Assembly (NCBI GenBank): GCA_964532995.1
Contig: CAZHJN010000013.1
Span: forward strand, 1 to 43,880
Source of the DNA: DTJG01 sp964532995
GTDB taxonomy: Bacteria > Ratteibacteria > UBA8468 > B48-G9 > DTJG01
Direction of reading: 5' to 3'
DNA length: 43,880 nucleotides
Shown: positions 1 through 7,786 of the stretch, piece by piece
How positions within the stretch are numbered: position 1 is the first letter of the stretch
Layout: each line of letters begins with the position of its first letter
Translations under genes and position numbers: made by a program
The notes under the pieces: generated by a model
Databases searched by the model: none
Seen by the model: only the letters and a program-made list of their open reading frames with translations
What the model was told of the DNA's origin: nothing

Positions 1-55
1 GAACGGCCGACCTCCGGGTTATGGGCCCGGCGAGCTACCACTGCTCCACCCCGCA
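1..55 (-). tRNA. Initiator tRNA-Met (CAU), 3' part cut off by the window edge
   Basis: The first 55 nt of a tRNA read on the minus strand: 7-nt acceptor strand starting U1-GCGGGG, D arm GAGC/GCTC, anticodon stem CCGGG/CCCGG, loop CCCATAA with anticodon CAT, variable AGGTC, and the 5' half of the T arm. Three consecutive G:C pairs at the bottom of the anticodon stem mark an initiator tRNA. The T loop, acceptor 3' strand and any CCA lie outside the window. Two oddities are visible: position 33 is C instead of U, and position 1 is U instead of the usual C. It starts 5 nt after the zapA stop codon. Confidence 0.9.
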
Positions 56-60
56 ATAGG

Positions 61-372
61 TTATAGTTTATTGCTTCCGGTTAAATTTGTCAACTCTCTG
101 GTAATTTCTTCCTGAAGTAAACGAACAATCTTCTTTGCCTCTGAAAAAGATTTTTCCATTTTCAGAAGCCGGCTCTCAAGCATATCCATCTTCTCATATA
201 GCTGAAAGAGATAAACAACATAAATGTCAAGGTAATCGGCATGAGACATTGATAACCTGAGTGCTCCAAGTTCTTTATTTATTAGAGATTCAACACGGCG
301 CATAAAAATTTCATCCTTCTCCGCGGAAATACTGTATTTTCTTCCCAGTATCGTTATTGAGTATCTTTTCAT
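61..372 (-). CDS. zapA: Cell division protein ZapA-like
   Basis: A 103-residue protein with the ZapA layout: an N-terminal beta-hairpin-like segment (ITILGRKYSI, residues 6-15), then a short helix and a long charged coiled-coil helix (about residues 35-95). ZapA binds FtsZ in the cytoplasm and cross-links protofilaments in the division ring. The start ATG overlaps the pheT stop as ATGA, so it is probably translated by coupling to pheT. A zapA gene directly after pheT is a common arrangement in bacteria, which supports the call. Primary sequence similarity in this family is low, so the assignment rests on fold pattern, length and context. Confidence 0.75.
   Translation of the reverse strand: MKRYSITILGRKYSISAEKDEIFMRRVESLINKELGALRLSMSHADYLDIYVVYLFQLYEKMDMLESRLLKMEKSFSEAKKIVRLLQEEITRELTNLTGSNKL
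65..93 (-). promoter_or_regulatory. Candidate promoter for initiator tRNA inside the zapA 3' end
   Basis: On the minus strand a perfect TTGACA (88-93) is followed after 17 bp by TAAACT (65-70), a 4/6 match to TATAAT. The -10 box ends 9 nt before the tRNA 5' end, the same spacing as at the tRNA-Arg promoter near 39.6 kb. It lies within zapA codons, so coding chance is possible. Confidence 0.45.
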
Positions 373-2345
373 TTTCTGATCGATATTGAAAAGTTGTTGC
401 TGAGCTCATCAATAAGATTCTTCACAATCTCATCAGCATCTTCTCTGGTAAGTTTTCCATCGGGATTGCAAAAAACAAGTGTGACTGAAATTCCAGTTGA
501 ACCCTCGGGTATGTTTTCACCCTTATAAATATCAAACACTTCAACGCTTTCAAGAAAACCTATTTTATTGCGAATGAAGTTTTCCACATCCTGCCAGTTT
601 ATGGTATCAGCGACTATCAGTGAGAGATCCCTTGTCAGAGGTAGTATTTTTGGAACTGGAGTATAATTAACATCAGGAAAACCTCTGCTAACAAATTCTT
701 TCAGATTTATTTCAACAAGAAAAATCTTCTGCTTTTCAAGACCATACCTTTTGAGAATCTTTTCAGATGGCAGGATTAGTCCTGCCAGAACAAAACCCGC
801 TGAGGAGATAAATTCAATTGATATGCCTTCTTCTGAACTGACCAACTTCTGGGACAAATCTCTGTAACCTATCAGGTGAAGAATTGATTCAACACGCCCT
901 TTAAACAGATAAAATCCTTCTCCATTCATAGATCCAAGACAGGCAACAGGTACTTCTGCTGGTTCAGAATCGCTTTTATAATAAATTTTCCCTATTTCAA
1001 AAAAAGAGACACTCTCAATTTTTCTGTTGTGATTGTCTCTGAAATTTTTCAGAATTCCGGGTATTAATGAAGTCCTGAGATATGCATAATTTCTGGAAAG
1101 TGGGTTAACAATTTCAACCGCTGAAAGAGAGGAAAAATCGAGTTCGTTTTCGTCCATCAAACCAGGATTAACAACCTCTGTAAAACCAAATCTGACAAAC
1201 AGATCCTTCAGTGTATCGATCCTGAAAAATTCAGAGCAGGATTGAGTGAAAGCGATTGAAGCAACAGGCATTTCTTCAGGTATTCTGTCGTATCCCAGGT
1301 ATCTTGCAATTTCCTCTATAATATCCACATCCTGCTCTATATCATTCCTGCCTTCACTTATCTCTATTTTCATTGTTTCATTATCCAGATCAACCCTGAA
1401 TCCCAGTTTCTTCATTGTATCAACAACAAAATTCACAGGAATATTGCATCCCAGATAACTGTCAATTTTCTTCCTGTTCACAATCACTGTCTTTTTACCA
1501 GAGATTCGCCTGCCTGCGCTGGAGAGGATGGAAATTTTCCCCCCGCAGATCTCCTTAATAAGCCTGCAACATCTATCAAGAGCAGGAACAATAAGAGACG
1601 GGTCTGCCCGCTTCTCAAACCTCAATGAAGCATCGGTTGAAAGTCCAAGGAATTTTGAAGATCTCCTCACCCTTGAAGGATTAAAAAATGCACTTTCTAT
1701 AAAAACGTCTGTTGTTTTATCTGTCACTTCTGAATTTAATCCTCCCATGATACCGGCTATTGCAACAGGTTTTTCAATGTCAGAAATCACGAGAACCTCT
1801 GAGGATAAATCTCTTCTTTCTCCATCAAGGGTAACAATCTGTTCACCGTTTCCTGCACGTCTCACAATTATCTTTTCATTGATGCGGGCTAAATCGAATG
1901 CATGAAGAGGTTGACCGAATTCCCAGAGCACAAGGTTGGTTATGTCAACGACATTATTGATACTCCTGAAACCTGCTGCAGAAACCTTATCAACCAGCCA
2001 CGCGGGTGAAGGACCAACCTTTACCTGTTCAATAATTCTACCGGCATAAAAAGCACAGTCATCAAGATATTCTATTTCAACAGGCAACATATTTTGTGAT
2101 TCTTCCTCTATTTTTCTATCAGGATATAATGGTTCAATATCACCGTACGGAGAGATCGCCCTTATGATGCCGATTGCACTCAAAAGGTCTCCCCTGTTGG
2201 CCGGAACTTCAATCTCAATAAAAACCTGATCATTTTCTCTGAAAATAATCGGGTTAAGACCAAGCATACCCAACCAGTGCATTATATCCTCGGTTGTACA
2301 CTGCCCCTTTATATATTGTTTGAGAGTTACCACGCTGTATCTCAT
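369..2345 (-). CDS. pheT: Phenylalanyl-tRNA synthetase beta subunit, form lacking the N-terminal OB fold
   Basis: The beta subunit of the alpha2-beta2 synthetase that charges tRNA-Phe. Visible in order: a short N-terminal helix region (1-30), the VPANRGDLL segment (47-55) matching VTPNRADCL of full-length PheT, the B3/4 editing domain (about 85-260, with GQPLHAFD at 144-151), the B5 domain (about 285-360), a catalytic-like core and a C-terminal ferredoxin-like anticodon-binding domain (about 565-657). At 658 residues it is about 130 shorter than the usual 790-800. The missing part corresponds cleanly to the EMAP/OB-type tRNA-binding domain normally at residues 40-150. The SD AGGTGA sits 6 nt before the ATG and contains the pheS stop codon. 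Confidence 0.96.
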   Translation of the reverse strand: MRYSVVTLKQYIKGQCTTEDIMHWLGMLGLNPIIFRENDQVFIEIEVPANRGDLLSAIGIIRAISPYGDIEPLYPDRKIEEESQNMLPVEIEYLDDCAFYAGRIIEQVKVGPSPAWLVDKVSAAGFRSINNVVDITNLVLWEFGQPLHAFDLARINEKIIVRRAGNGEQIVTLDGERRDLSSEVLVISDIEKPVAIAGIMGGLNSEVTDKTTDVFIESAFFNPSRVRRSSKFLGLSTDASLRFEKRADPSLIVPALDRCCRLIKEICGGKISILSSAGRRISGKKTVIVNRKKIDSYLGCNIPVNFVVDTMKKLGFRVDLDNETMKIEISEGRNDIEQDVDIIEEIARYLGYDRIPEEMPVASIAFTQSCSEFFRIDTLKDLFVRFGFTEVVNPGLMDENELDFSSLSAVEIVNPLSRNYAYLRTSLIPGILKNFRDNHNRKIESVSFFEIGKIYYKSDSEPAEVPVACLGSMNGEGFYLFKGRVESILHLIGYRDLSQKLVSSEEGISIEFISSAGFVLAGLILPSEKILKRYGLEKQKIFLVEINLKEFVSRGFPDVNYTPVPKILPLTRDLSLIVADTINWQDVENFIRNKIGFLESVEVFDIYKGENIPEGSTGISVTLVFCNPDGKLTREDADEIVKNLIDELSNNFSISIRK

Positions 2346-2351
2346 ATGAAA

Positions 2352-3389
2352 TCACCTGAATTGTTTCAAAAAACGGATATCATTGAAAAATAACAGTCTT
2401 ATGTCATCTATCCCGTATTTAATCATTGTTATCCTGTCAATCCCGGCTCCAAAGGCAAATCCTGTAAGTTTATTGTCTTTCAATCCTGACTTGCGAAAAA
2501 CCTCTGGATGAACCATACCTGCGCCAAGGATCTCAAGCCATCCTGTTGAGGAACAGGTCTGACAGCCTTTACCTTTACATATAACACAGGATATAGATAT
2601 TTCGGCACTCGGTTCAGTGAAAGGAAAGTATGAAGGAAGAAATCTGACCTTTATTTCCGGGCCAAAAAGCTCTTTCAGAAAAAAACTCAGAACCGCTTTG
2701 AGGTTGCTGAATGTTATATTGTATCCAACCATCAGACCTTCAACCTGATGAAAAACGGGTGAATGAGAAGCGTCAAAAGCATCCCTTCTGAATGTTCTGC
2801 CAATGGCAATGATTCTGAGTGGAACCGGCATCTTTTCAAGAACCCTTATCTGGACAGGGCTTGTGTGGGTTCGTAAAAGAAACTTTTTTTCGGTATCAAG
2901 GTAAAAGGTGTCCCACATGTCTCTTGCAGGATGATCAGCAGGTGTATTAAGGGCCTCAAAGTTATAAAAATCAGTCTCTATTTCAGGTCCTGTATGTACA
3001 CCAAAACCAAGTCCCTGAAAAATCCTGACTATCTGTCTTGAAACAAGAGTAATAGGATGGAATGACCCGTAATCCGACCTTAATCCTGGAAGTGTCAGAT
3101 TCATTTCAAACCGAGATGCTTCTTTAAAACTGGAAGAAATAATCGCCTGTCTTTCCTCATAAGCCTCATTAAGCTGTTTTTTTGCGCTGTTTATCCTGGC
3201 TCCGATAACAGGTCTTAAGGTTTGTTCCATTTCCGGAATACTGGTGGTTAACATGGCAAAGATTCCTTTTCTTCCAAAGTATTTAACTCGCCATTTTTCA
3301 AGTTCATTAACTTCGGTTATTTCTCTGATTTCACCAAGAGCGACCTTTACAATGCTGTCAATATCAAAAGGAAGTTTTGTTTCACCCAT
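2352..3389 (-). CDS. pheS: Phenylalanyl-tRNA synthetase alpha subunit
   Basis: The catalytic subunit that activates phenylalanine with ATP. It has the N-terminal coiled-coil arm (1-90), then class II synthetase motifs: HPARDMWDTFYL (153-164), the RTHTSPVQ segment (173-180), GRTFRRDAFDASHSPVFHQVEG (197-218) and a C-terminal motif 3 GFAFGAGIDRI. Four cysteines at 268, 271, 276 and 279 (CX2CX4CX2C) form the putative zinc site seen in many bacterial PheS. The length of 345 residues is normal. It overlaps the end of nadD by 8 nt and is followed 6 nt later by pheT, so the two subunits are co-expressed. Confidence 0.97.
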   Translation of the reverse strand: MGETKLPFDIDSIVKVALGEIREITEVNELEKWRVKYFGRKGIFAMLTTSIPEMEQTLRPVIGARINSAKKQLNEAYEERQAIISSSFKEASRFEMNLTLPGLRSDYGSFHPITLVSRQIVRIFQGLGFGVHTGPEIETDFYNFEALNTPADHPARDMWDTFYLDTEKKFLLRTHTSPVQIRVLEKMPVPLRIIAIGRTFRRDAFDASHSPVFHQVEGLMVGYNITFSNLKAVLSFFLKELFGPEIKVRFLPSYFPFTEPSAEISISCVICKGKGCQTCSSTGWLEILGAGMVHPEVFRKSGLKDNKLTGFAFGAGIDRITMIKYGIDDIRLLFFNDIRFLKQFR

Positions 3390-3975
3390 ACACCTTCTCC
3401 CGCATTATGTAATCCAGAACCCTGTCAGGAACAAGATATCTTATTGATTGACCTGTCTTGATTTTCTGCCTTATCAGGGTGGATGAAATCTCAATTCTCG
3501 GAATATCAAGCATCGAATATCTGACATCAAAAGGAAACTGGTCAGGTTCGCTTTTCTCTGTTATCCTTGGTGCAACGATAAAGGAAAACTCCTTTGCGAG
3601 TTTTTCCGCATTATACCAGGAAGGTAATATCATAAAGGTATCCCAGCCAACAATAATATAAAAAGATGCACATAAAATTTTTTTCATTATCATCATCGTG
3701 TCATAGGTGTAGGACACTCCTTCTCTGCCGATTTCAACATCAGATATTTCAAAACCAGGATTATCCTGGATCGCAAGTTTTAACATCTCAAACCTGTGGG
3801 TTTCTGAAGCAACAAGAGAGCCCCTGTGCGGTGGAATTTTTGCAGGAACAAAGATTATTCTATCAAGACAGAACTGCTGTCTTGTCGCTTCCGCGATTAT
3901 CATGTGTCCTATATGGACCGGATCAAAACATCCTCCAAAAATACCGATTTTAGGTTCTGAGCTGACCATTGCCAT
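3382..3975 (-). CDS. nadD: Nicotinate-nucleotide adenylyltransferase
   Basis: Converts nicotinate mononucleotide and ATP to deamido-NAD in the NAD pathway. The nucleotidyltransferase signature GGCFDPVHIGH is at residues 14-24, followed by the substrate segment FVPAKIPPHR and the C-terminal SSTLIR motif (about 163-168). The length of 197 residues is typical. The frame overlaps the end of proA by 26 nt; an alternative ATG two codons in (3969) would shorten the overlap, and neither has a strong Shine-Dalgarno. NadB, an earlier step of the same pathway, is encoded at about 10 kb. Confidence 0.95.
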   Translation of the reverse strand: MAMVSSEPKIGIFGGCFDPVHIGHMIIAEATRQQFCLDRIIFVPAKIPPHRGSLVASETHRFEMLKLAIQDNPGFEISDVEIGREGVSYTYDTMMIMKKILCASFYIIVGWDTFMILPSWYNAEKLAKEFSFIVAPRITEKSEPDQFPFDVRYSMLDIPRIEISSTLIRQKIKTGQSIRYLVPDRVLDYIMREKVYG

Positions 3976-5209
3976 AGATAAGATATTTGTATGTCGTTAA
4001 TTCTTCCAGAGCCATTGGACCTCTGGCATGTATCTTGTCAGTGCTTATCCCGATTTCAGCACCAAGTCCAAACTGTCCTCCATCAGTAAACCTGGTTGAG
4101 GCATTGTGATAAATACAGGCAGAATCAACCTCCCGCAAAAATTTTTCCGCACACTGACTGTTTGATGTAATGATGGCATCTGAATGCTTTGTTCCATATG
4201 TGTTTATGTGTCTTATTGCATCATCAACGTTATCAACAATTTTTATTGCAATGATGAGGTCTAAATATTCTTCTGACCAGTCCTGCTCTGTTGCAGGTTT
4301 TGCAAAAGGAATAAGCTTCAATGTTCTGGGACAAGCCCTTATCTCAACATTATGTTGCCTGAATCGTTCTGCCATTTCAGGAAGAAAAACATCCGCCACA
4401 TCTCTGTGAACAAGCATTGTTTCCATTGCATTACATGTTCCGGGTCTTTGAACTTTTGCATTAAGACATACATCAAACGCCATATTTATATCTGCATCAC
4501 TGTCCACATAAATATGGCATACTCCCTTATAATGTTTTATGACAGGAATCCTGCTGTTTGCCACAACGGCTCTTATCAGGGATTCACCACCTCTTGGAAT
4601 AACAAGATCAATAAAGTTATCCAGAGAAAGCAAATATCTGACTGCCATTCTTCCACCTCCGGTGATAAGTCCTGCCACAAAAGGATTTATACCGGTTTGT
4701 TCCAGTGCCTGTTTAACACAAACCATGAGAGCCGAGTTTGAATTTATGGATTCACTCCCTCCACGAAGTACAACGCAATTTCCACTCTTTATGCACAGGG
4801 AAACAGACTCGATTGTAACATCCGGCCTTGATTCATAAATAATCGCTATGACACCTATTGGAACCCTCATTTTCCTGATTATAAGTCCATTTGGTCTTGT
4901 TGTTTCCCATATTATCCTTCCAACCGGGTCTTCAAGATCAATGAGGTTTTTCAAAGATACGGCCATCTTTTTCACTCTATCAGGCGTGAGGAGCAGTCTA
5001 TCAATAAATGCTCCTGTATAATTAAGTTTCTGACATTTTTTTACATCTTTCTGGTTGCACCTTACAATCTCATCCGTTTTTTGAATGAGTATTTCAGAAA
5101 GACGATCAAGAAACCTGTTTTTCTTCTCTGTCGTAAGATTCATTATGTCAAATGAACTTTCTCTCGCCTGTTGTGCAATAAAATAAATGTCTTTTTTCCA
5201 GTTAATCAT
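3950..5209 (-). CDS. proA: Gamma-glutamyl phosphate reductase
   Basis: The second step of proline synthesis: NADPH-dependent reduction of glutamyl-5-phosphate to the semialdehyde. This is an aldehyde-dehydrogenase fold of 419 residues, normal for ProA. The catalytic cysteine is in QRPGTCNAMET (Cys259), and the C-terminal HARGPMALEELTTYKY motif is diagnostic. It starts with ATG overlapping the proB stop (ATGA), and GGAG lies about 6 nt upstream. It is therefore coupled to proB, and the pair forms the proline branch. Confidence 0.97.
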   Translation of the reverse strand: MINWKKDIYFIAQQARESSFDIMNLTTEKKNRFLDRLSEILIQKTDEIVRCNQKDVKKCQKLNYTGAFIDRLLLTPDRVKKMAVSLKNLIDLEDPVGRIIWETTRPNGLIIRKMRVPIGVIAIIYESRPDVTIESVSLCIKSGNCVVLRGGSESINSNSALMVCVKQALEQTGINPFVAGLITGGGRMAVRYLLSLDNFIDLVIPRGGESLIRAVVANSRIPVIKHYKGVCHIYVDSDADINMAFDVCLNAKVQRPGTCNAMETMLVHRDVADVFLPEMAERFRQHNVEIRACPRTLKLIPFAKPATEQDWSEEYLDLIIAIKIVDNVDDAIRHINTYGTKHSDAIITSNSQCAEKFLREVDSACIYHNASTRFTDGGQFGLGAEIGISTDKIHARGPMALEELTTYKYLIYGNGQLRT

Positions 5210-6021
5210 CTTCTCTCCGGAATAAAGATTGTTCCAATGTTTTTGCCGAGAAAAATGTCACGGATGACCCAGGGTCTTTTGCCATTTGCTATAATCCCAG
5301 CGCATCCAAGTTCCAGTACCTTTCTCATCGCAAGAAGTTTTGAAAGTATTCCACCACTTCCAAGATGCGAGGGCTTACCATTTCTGGCAATAGTAATGTA
5401 TTCGTCTGTAATATGACGAACCTCTGATATAAAACTGAGCTTACCGCTGTTTTTCGGATCCGCGTCATAAAGACCATCCACATCCGTAAGAAGAACAAGA
5501 ATATCCGCTTTAATCAGTTCAACCACCATCGCCGATAGCTGATCGTTATCACCAAACTTAATCTCTTCAGAAGCCACTGCATCATTCTCATTGATAACAG
5601 GTATGATTTTGAAAGAAAGAAGGGTTTCCAGTGTTGCCAAAGCATTCTTTTTTCTCTCTTCTGTATCAAAAATGTCTCTTGTCAGAAGAACCTGACCAAC
5701 ATTATAACCCTCTTCTCTGAAAATCCTTTCGTAAAACCTCATCAACCTGCTCTGTCCGACACTGGCTGCAGCCTGCAATTTTTCAATCCTTGACGGCCTT
5801 CTTTCCCAGCCAAGTATCTGCATTCCTGCGCCAATAGCCCCTGAAGTAACAATGATGACCTGCTTGCGATTTTCCATCAACCAGCATATCTGCTGACCCA
5901 GATGTTCCATGAGAGATGTATCAAGACGATGTCCGGCAGAGGTCAAAACATTTGTCCCGATTTTGATGATAACCCTTTTCGCCTTCTTAACGATTCTGGC
6001 TCTTTCAGTGACCTTCTTCAT
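5206..6021 (-). CDS. proB: Glutamate 5-kinase, PUA-less form
   Basis: Phosphorylates glutamate as the first step of proline synthesis. Amino-acid-kinase motifs are visible: KIGTNVLT near the N terminus, VTSGAIGAGM, the NENDAV and FGDNDQLSA segments and the DVDGLY loop. The protein ends soon after the kinase domain, so the C-terminal PUA domain of E. coli-type ProB (367 residues) is absent. I chose ATG at 6021, about 271 residues, because a longer frame would need TTG at 6042 inside the tyrA stop; GGA lies 9 nt before 6021. It is followed by proA with a 4-nt overlap. Confidence 0.94.
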   Translation of the reverse strand: MKKVTERARIVKKAKRVIIKIGTNVLTSAGHRLDTSLMEHLGQQICWLMENRKQVIIVTSGAIGAGMQILGWERRPSRIEKLQAAASVGQSRLMRFYERIFREEGYNVGQVLLTRDIFDTEERKKNALATLETLLSFKIIPVINENDAVASEEIKFGDNDQLSAMVVELIKADILVLLTDVDGLYDADPKNSGKLSFISEVRHITDEYITIARNGKPSHLGSGGILSKLLAMRKVLELGCAGIIANGKRPWVIRDIFLGKNIGTIFIPERR

Positions 6022-6038
6022 AAAAACAATTCCATTGT

Positions 6039-6890
6039 TCAAAGTTCATTTCTTATTTTCTTTATTTTTTCAATCCAGGATTTAAGTGCATCAAAATCCT
6101 GCTTTTGCAGCAGTTCAGTCACATTATCAAGATCCTTTCTGAATTTACTTATAGCCTGAAGTATATTCTCCCTGTTACTTACAAAAATTTCTGTCCAGAT
6201 TTCTTCATCACTTGCCGCGATCCTTGTGGTATCTCTGAACCCGGCACCAATGCATGTCTTCACAGAAGGCGAATTAATCCTTTCTGAAAGTATGTCGACA
6301 AGAAGAAAAGCAACAAGATGTGGGAAATGACTTGTATATGCACAGATCTCATCATGCTGACGTGATTGCATCCGTGTAACAGAAGCACCTGTATTTCTCC
6401 AGAATTCTTCAATGGTTTCAATTACCGAGCTTTCTGAATTATTTGCCGGCGTGATTACTACTGTTTTTCCCTCGAAAAGGTGTGGATTTGAATTTTCAAT
6501 ACCCCTTTTCTCAGAGCCTGCCATCGGATGAGATCCGCAAAACCTGTGTCCCTGCATAAAAGATTTCTCAACAGTTTGTACTATTAAATCCTTTGTACTG
6601 CCAACATCTGTGAAAAGTAACATGGGTTTAATTTTTGCTATGCTTTTTGCAAGTTCCACATTCACAGAAATAGGCGCTGCAAGAATAACAAAATCAGAAT
6701 TCATCACCAGGTCTGAAAAATCCTGAAACGAAAAATCAATCACACCAAGATTTTTTGCTTTTTTAAGGGTTTCCGGGGTTCTGGTATAACCGCATATATT
6801 TTCAGCCAGGCCTTTTCTTTTTGCGGCAAGCGCTATGGAACCACCAAGCAAACCAAGTCCTGCAACTCCAATACTCTGAAAGCTTTTCAT
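6039..6890 (-). CDS. tyrA: Prephenate (or arogenate) dehydrogenase
   Basis: Oxidative decarboxylation of prephenate toward tyrosine, NAD(P)-dependent. A Rossmann motif GLGLLGGS is at residues 11-18, and the SHPMAGSEKRG segment with the family's active-site histidine lies near the middle. At 283 residues it is the stand-alone type without a chorismate mutase or ACT domain. It cannot be told from sequence whether it prefers prephenate or arogenate. It lies between slipin and proB; no Shine-Dalgarno is evident before its ATG. Confidence 0.88.
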   Translation of the reverse strand: MKSFQSIGVAGLGLLGGSIALAAKRKGLAENICGYTRTPETLKKAKNLGVIDFSFQDFSDLVMNSDFVILAAPISVNVELAKSIAKIKPMLLFTDVGSTKDLIVQTVEKSFMQGHRFCGSHPMAGSEKRGIENSNPHLFEGKTVVITPANNSESSVIETIEEFWRNTGASVTRMQSRQHDEICAYTSHFPHLVAFLLVDILSERINSPSVKTCIGAGFRDTTRIAASDEEIWTEIFVSNRENILQAISKFRKDLDNVTELLQKQDFDALKSWIEKIKKIRNEL

Positions 6891-6896
6891 GGTGCA

Positions 6897-7661
6897 TCAG
6901 GTTTGTTCTGTCTTCTTCTCACCCATCTGTTTGAAAACAGAAAACAATTCAAGGGGTATCGGAAACACAAGCGTTGAATTCTTTTCTGTTGCTATCTCTG
7001 AAGCGGTCTGGAGATATCTCAGCTGAATCGCTATCGGAACCTCTGAAAGCTTTTTAGCGGCCGCAACCAGTTTTCCACTCGCCTGAAATTCTCCTTCAGC
7101 ATTGATGACCTTCGCCCGGCGTTCTCTTTCTACCTCTGCCTGACGCGCCATGGCTCTCTTCATTGTGTCCGGCAGTTCAACCTCTTTAATTTCAACAATG
7201 CTCACCTTTATGCCCCAGGGATCAGTCTGCTCGTCAATTATCTGCTGAAGTTTGTGGTTGATCTTGTCTCTTTCTGAAAGTATTTCATCAAGTTCCATCT
7301 GACCGAGAACACCTCTCAATGTGGTTTGAGCTATCTGCATTGTTGAGAGATGATAATTTTCAACCTCAACAATGGCCCTTGTTGGATCCATAACCCTGAA
7401 CCAGACAACAGCATTAACCTTGATCGGAACATTGTCTTTTGTCATAACCTCCTGAGGAGTAACATCAAAGGTGACTGTTCGAAGGCTGACCTTTACCATT
7501 CTTTCAACACCAGGAATCAGCAGAAACAGTCCGGGTCCTCTCGGTCCAACCAGTCTACCAAGTCTGAACACGACCCCTCTTTCATACTCAGGTACTATCT
7601 TGATTGTATTGGTTATTATCACTATCGCAAAAAACACAATAGCCATTATCAGAACAGGCAT
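6897..7661 (-). CDS. Slipin / stomatin-like SPFH (band 7) membrane protein
   Basis: A 254-residue protein with one N-terminal membrane segment (about residues 2-20), directly followed by a band 7 domain: YERGVVFRLGR, GPGLFLLIPG, then VTPQEVMTKDNVPI and a helical segment rich in Glu and Arg (about 160-215). Such proteins oligomerise into rings on the inner membrane and organise membrane microdomains. Many bacterial slipins are paired with an NfeD protein, but none is next to it here. It is the first gene after a good promoter (7695-7723) and has the ribosome site GGGAGG. Confidence 0.92.
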   Translation of the reverse strand: MPVLIMAIVFFAIVIITNTIKIVPEYERGVVFRLGRLVGPRGPGLFLLIPGVERMVKVSLRTVTFDVTPQEVMTKDNVPIKVNAVVWFRVMDPTRAIVEVENYHLSTMQIAQTTLRGVLGQMELDEILSERDKINHKLQQIIDEQTDPWGIKVSIVEIKEVELPDTMKRAMARQAEVERERRAKVINAEGEFQASGKLVAAAKKLSEVPIAIQLRYLQTASEIATEKNSTLVFPIPLELFSVFKQMGEKKTEQT

Positions 7662-7694
7662 ATTTCCTCCCTGTTAAAAAATACTTTTATTTTA

Positions 7695-7723
7695 ATCTTA
7701 ACTTTTTTCTATCAAGGTGTCAA
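7695..7723 (-). promoter_or_regulatory. Sigma-70-type promoter for the slipin-zapA operon
   Basis: On the minus strand: TTGACA (7718-7723), a 17-bp spacer, then TAAGAT (7695-7700). It lies in a 125-bp intergenic space, 33 nt upstream of the slipin ATG. Confidence 0.75.
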
Positions 7724-7731
7724 AGAAAGTT

Positions 7732-7777
7732 ATACCATCAATCCTTAGGAATCGCTTATTGAATTCAGGATTGGTAT
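7732..7777 (-). terminator. Hairpin after gltA, possible operon end
   Basis: An inverted repeat just past the gltA stop: arms ATACC+AATCCT and AGGATT+GGTAT, 11 bp in total with a 3-nt bulge and a loop of about 21 nt. No run of U follows, so intrinsic termination is doubtful; it may instead protect the mRNA 3' end. Confidence 0.35.
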
Positions 7778-7786
7778 CTTTCAGGT

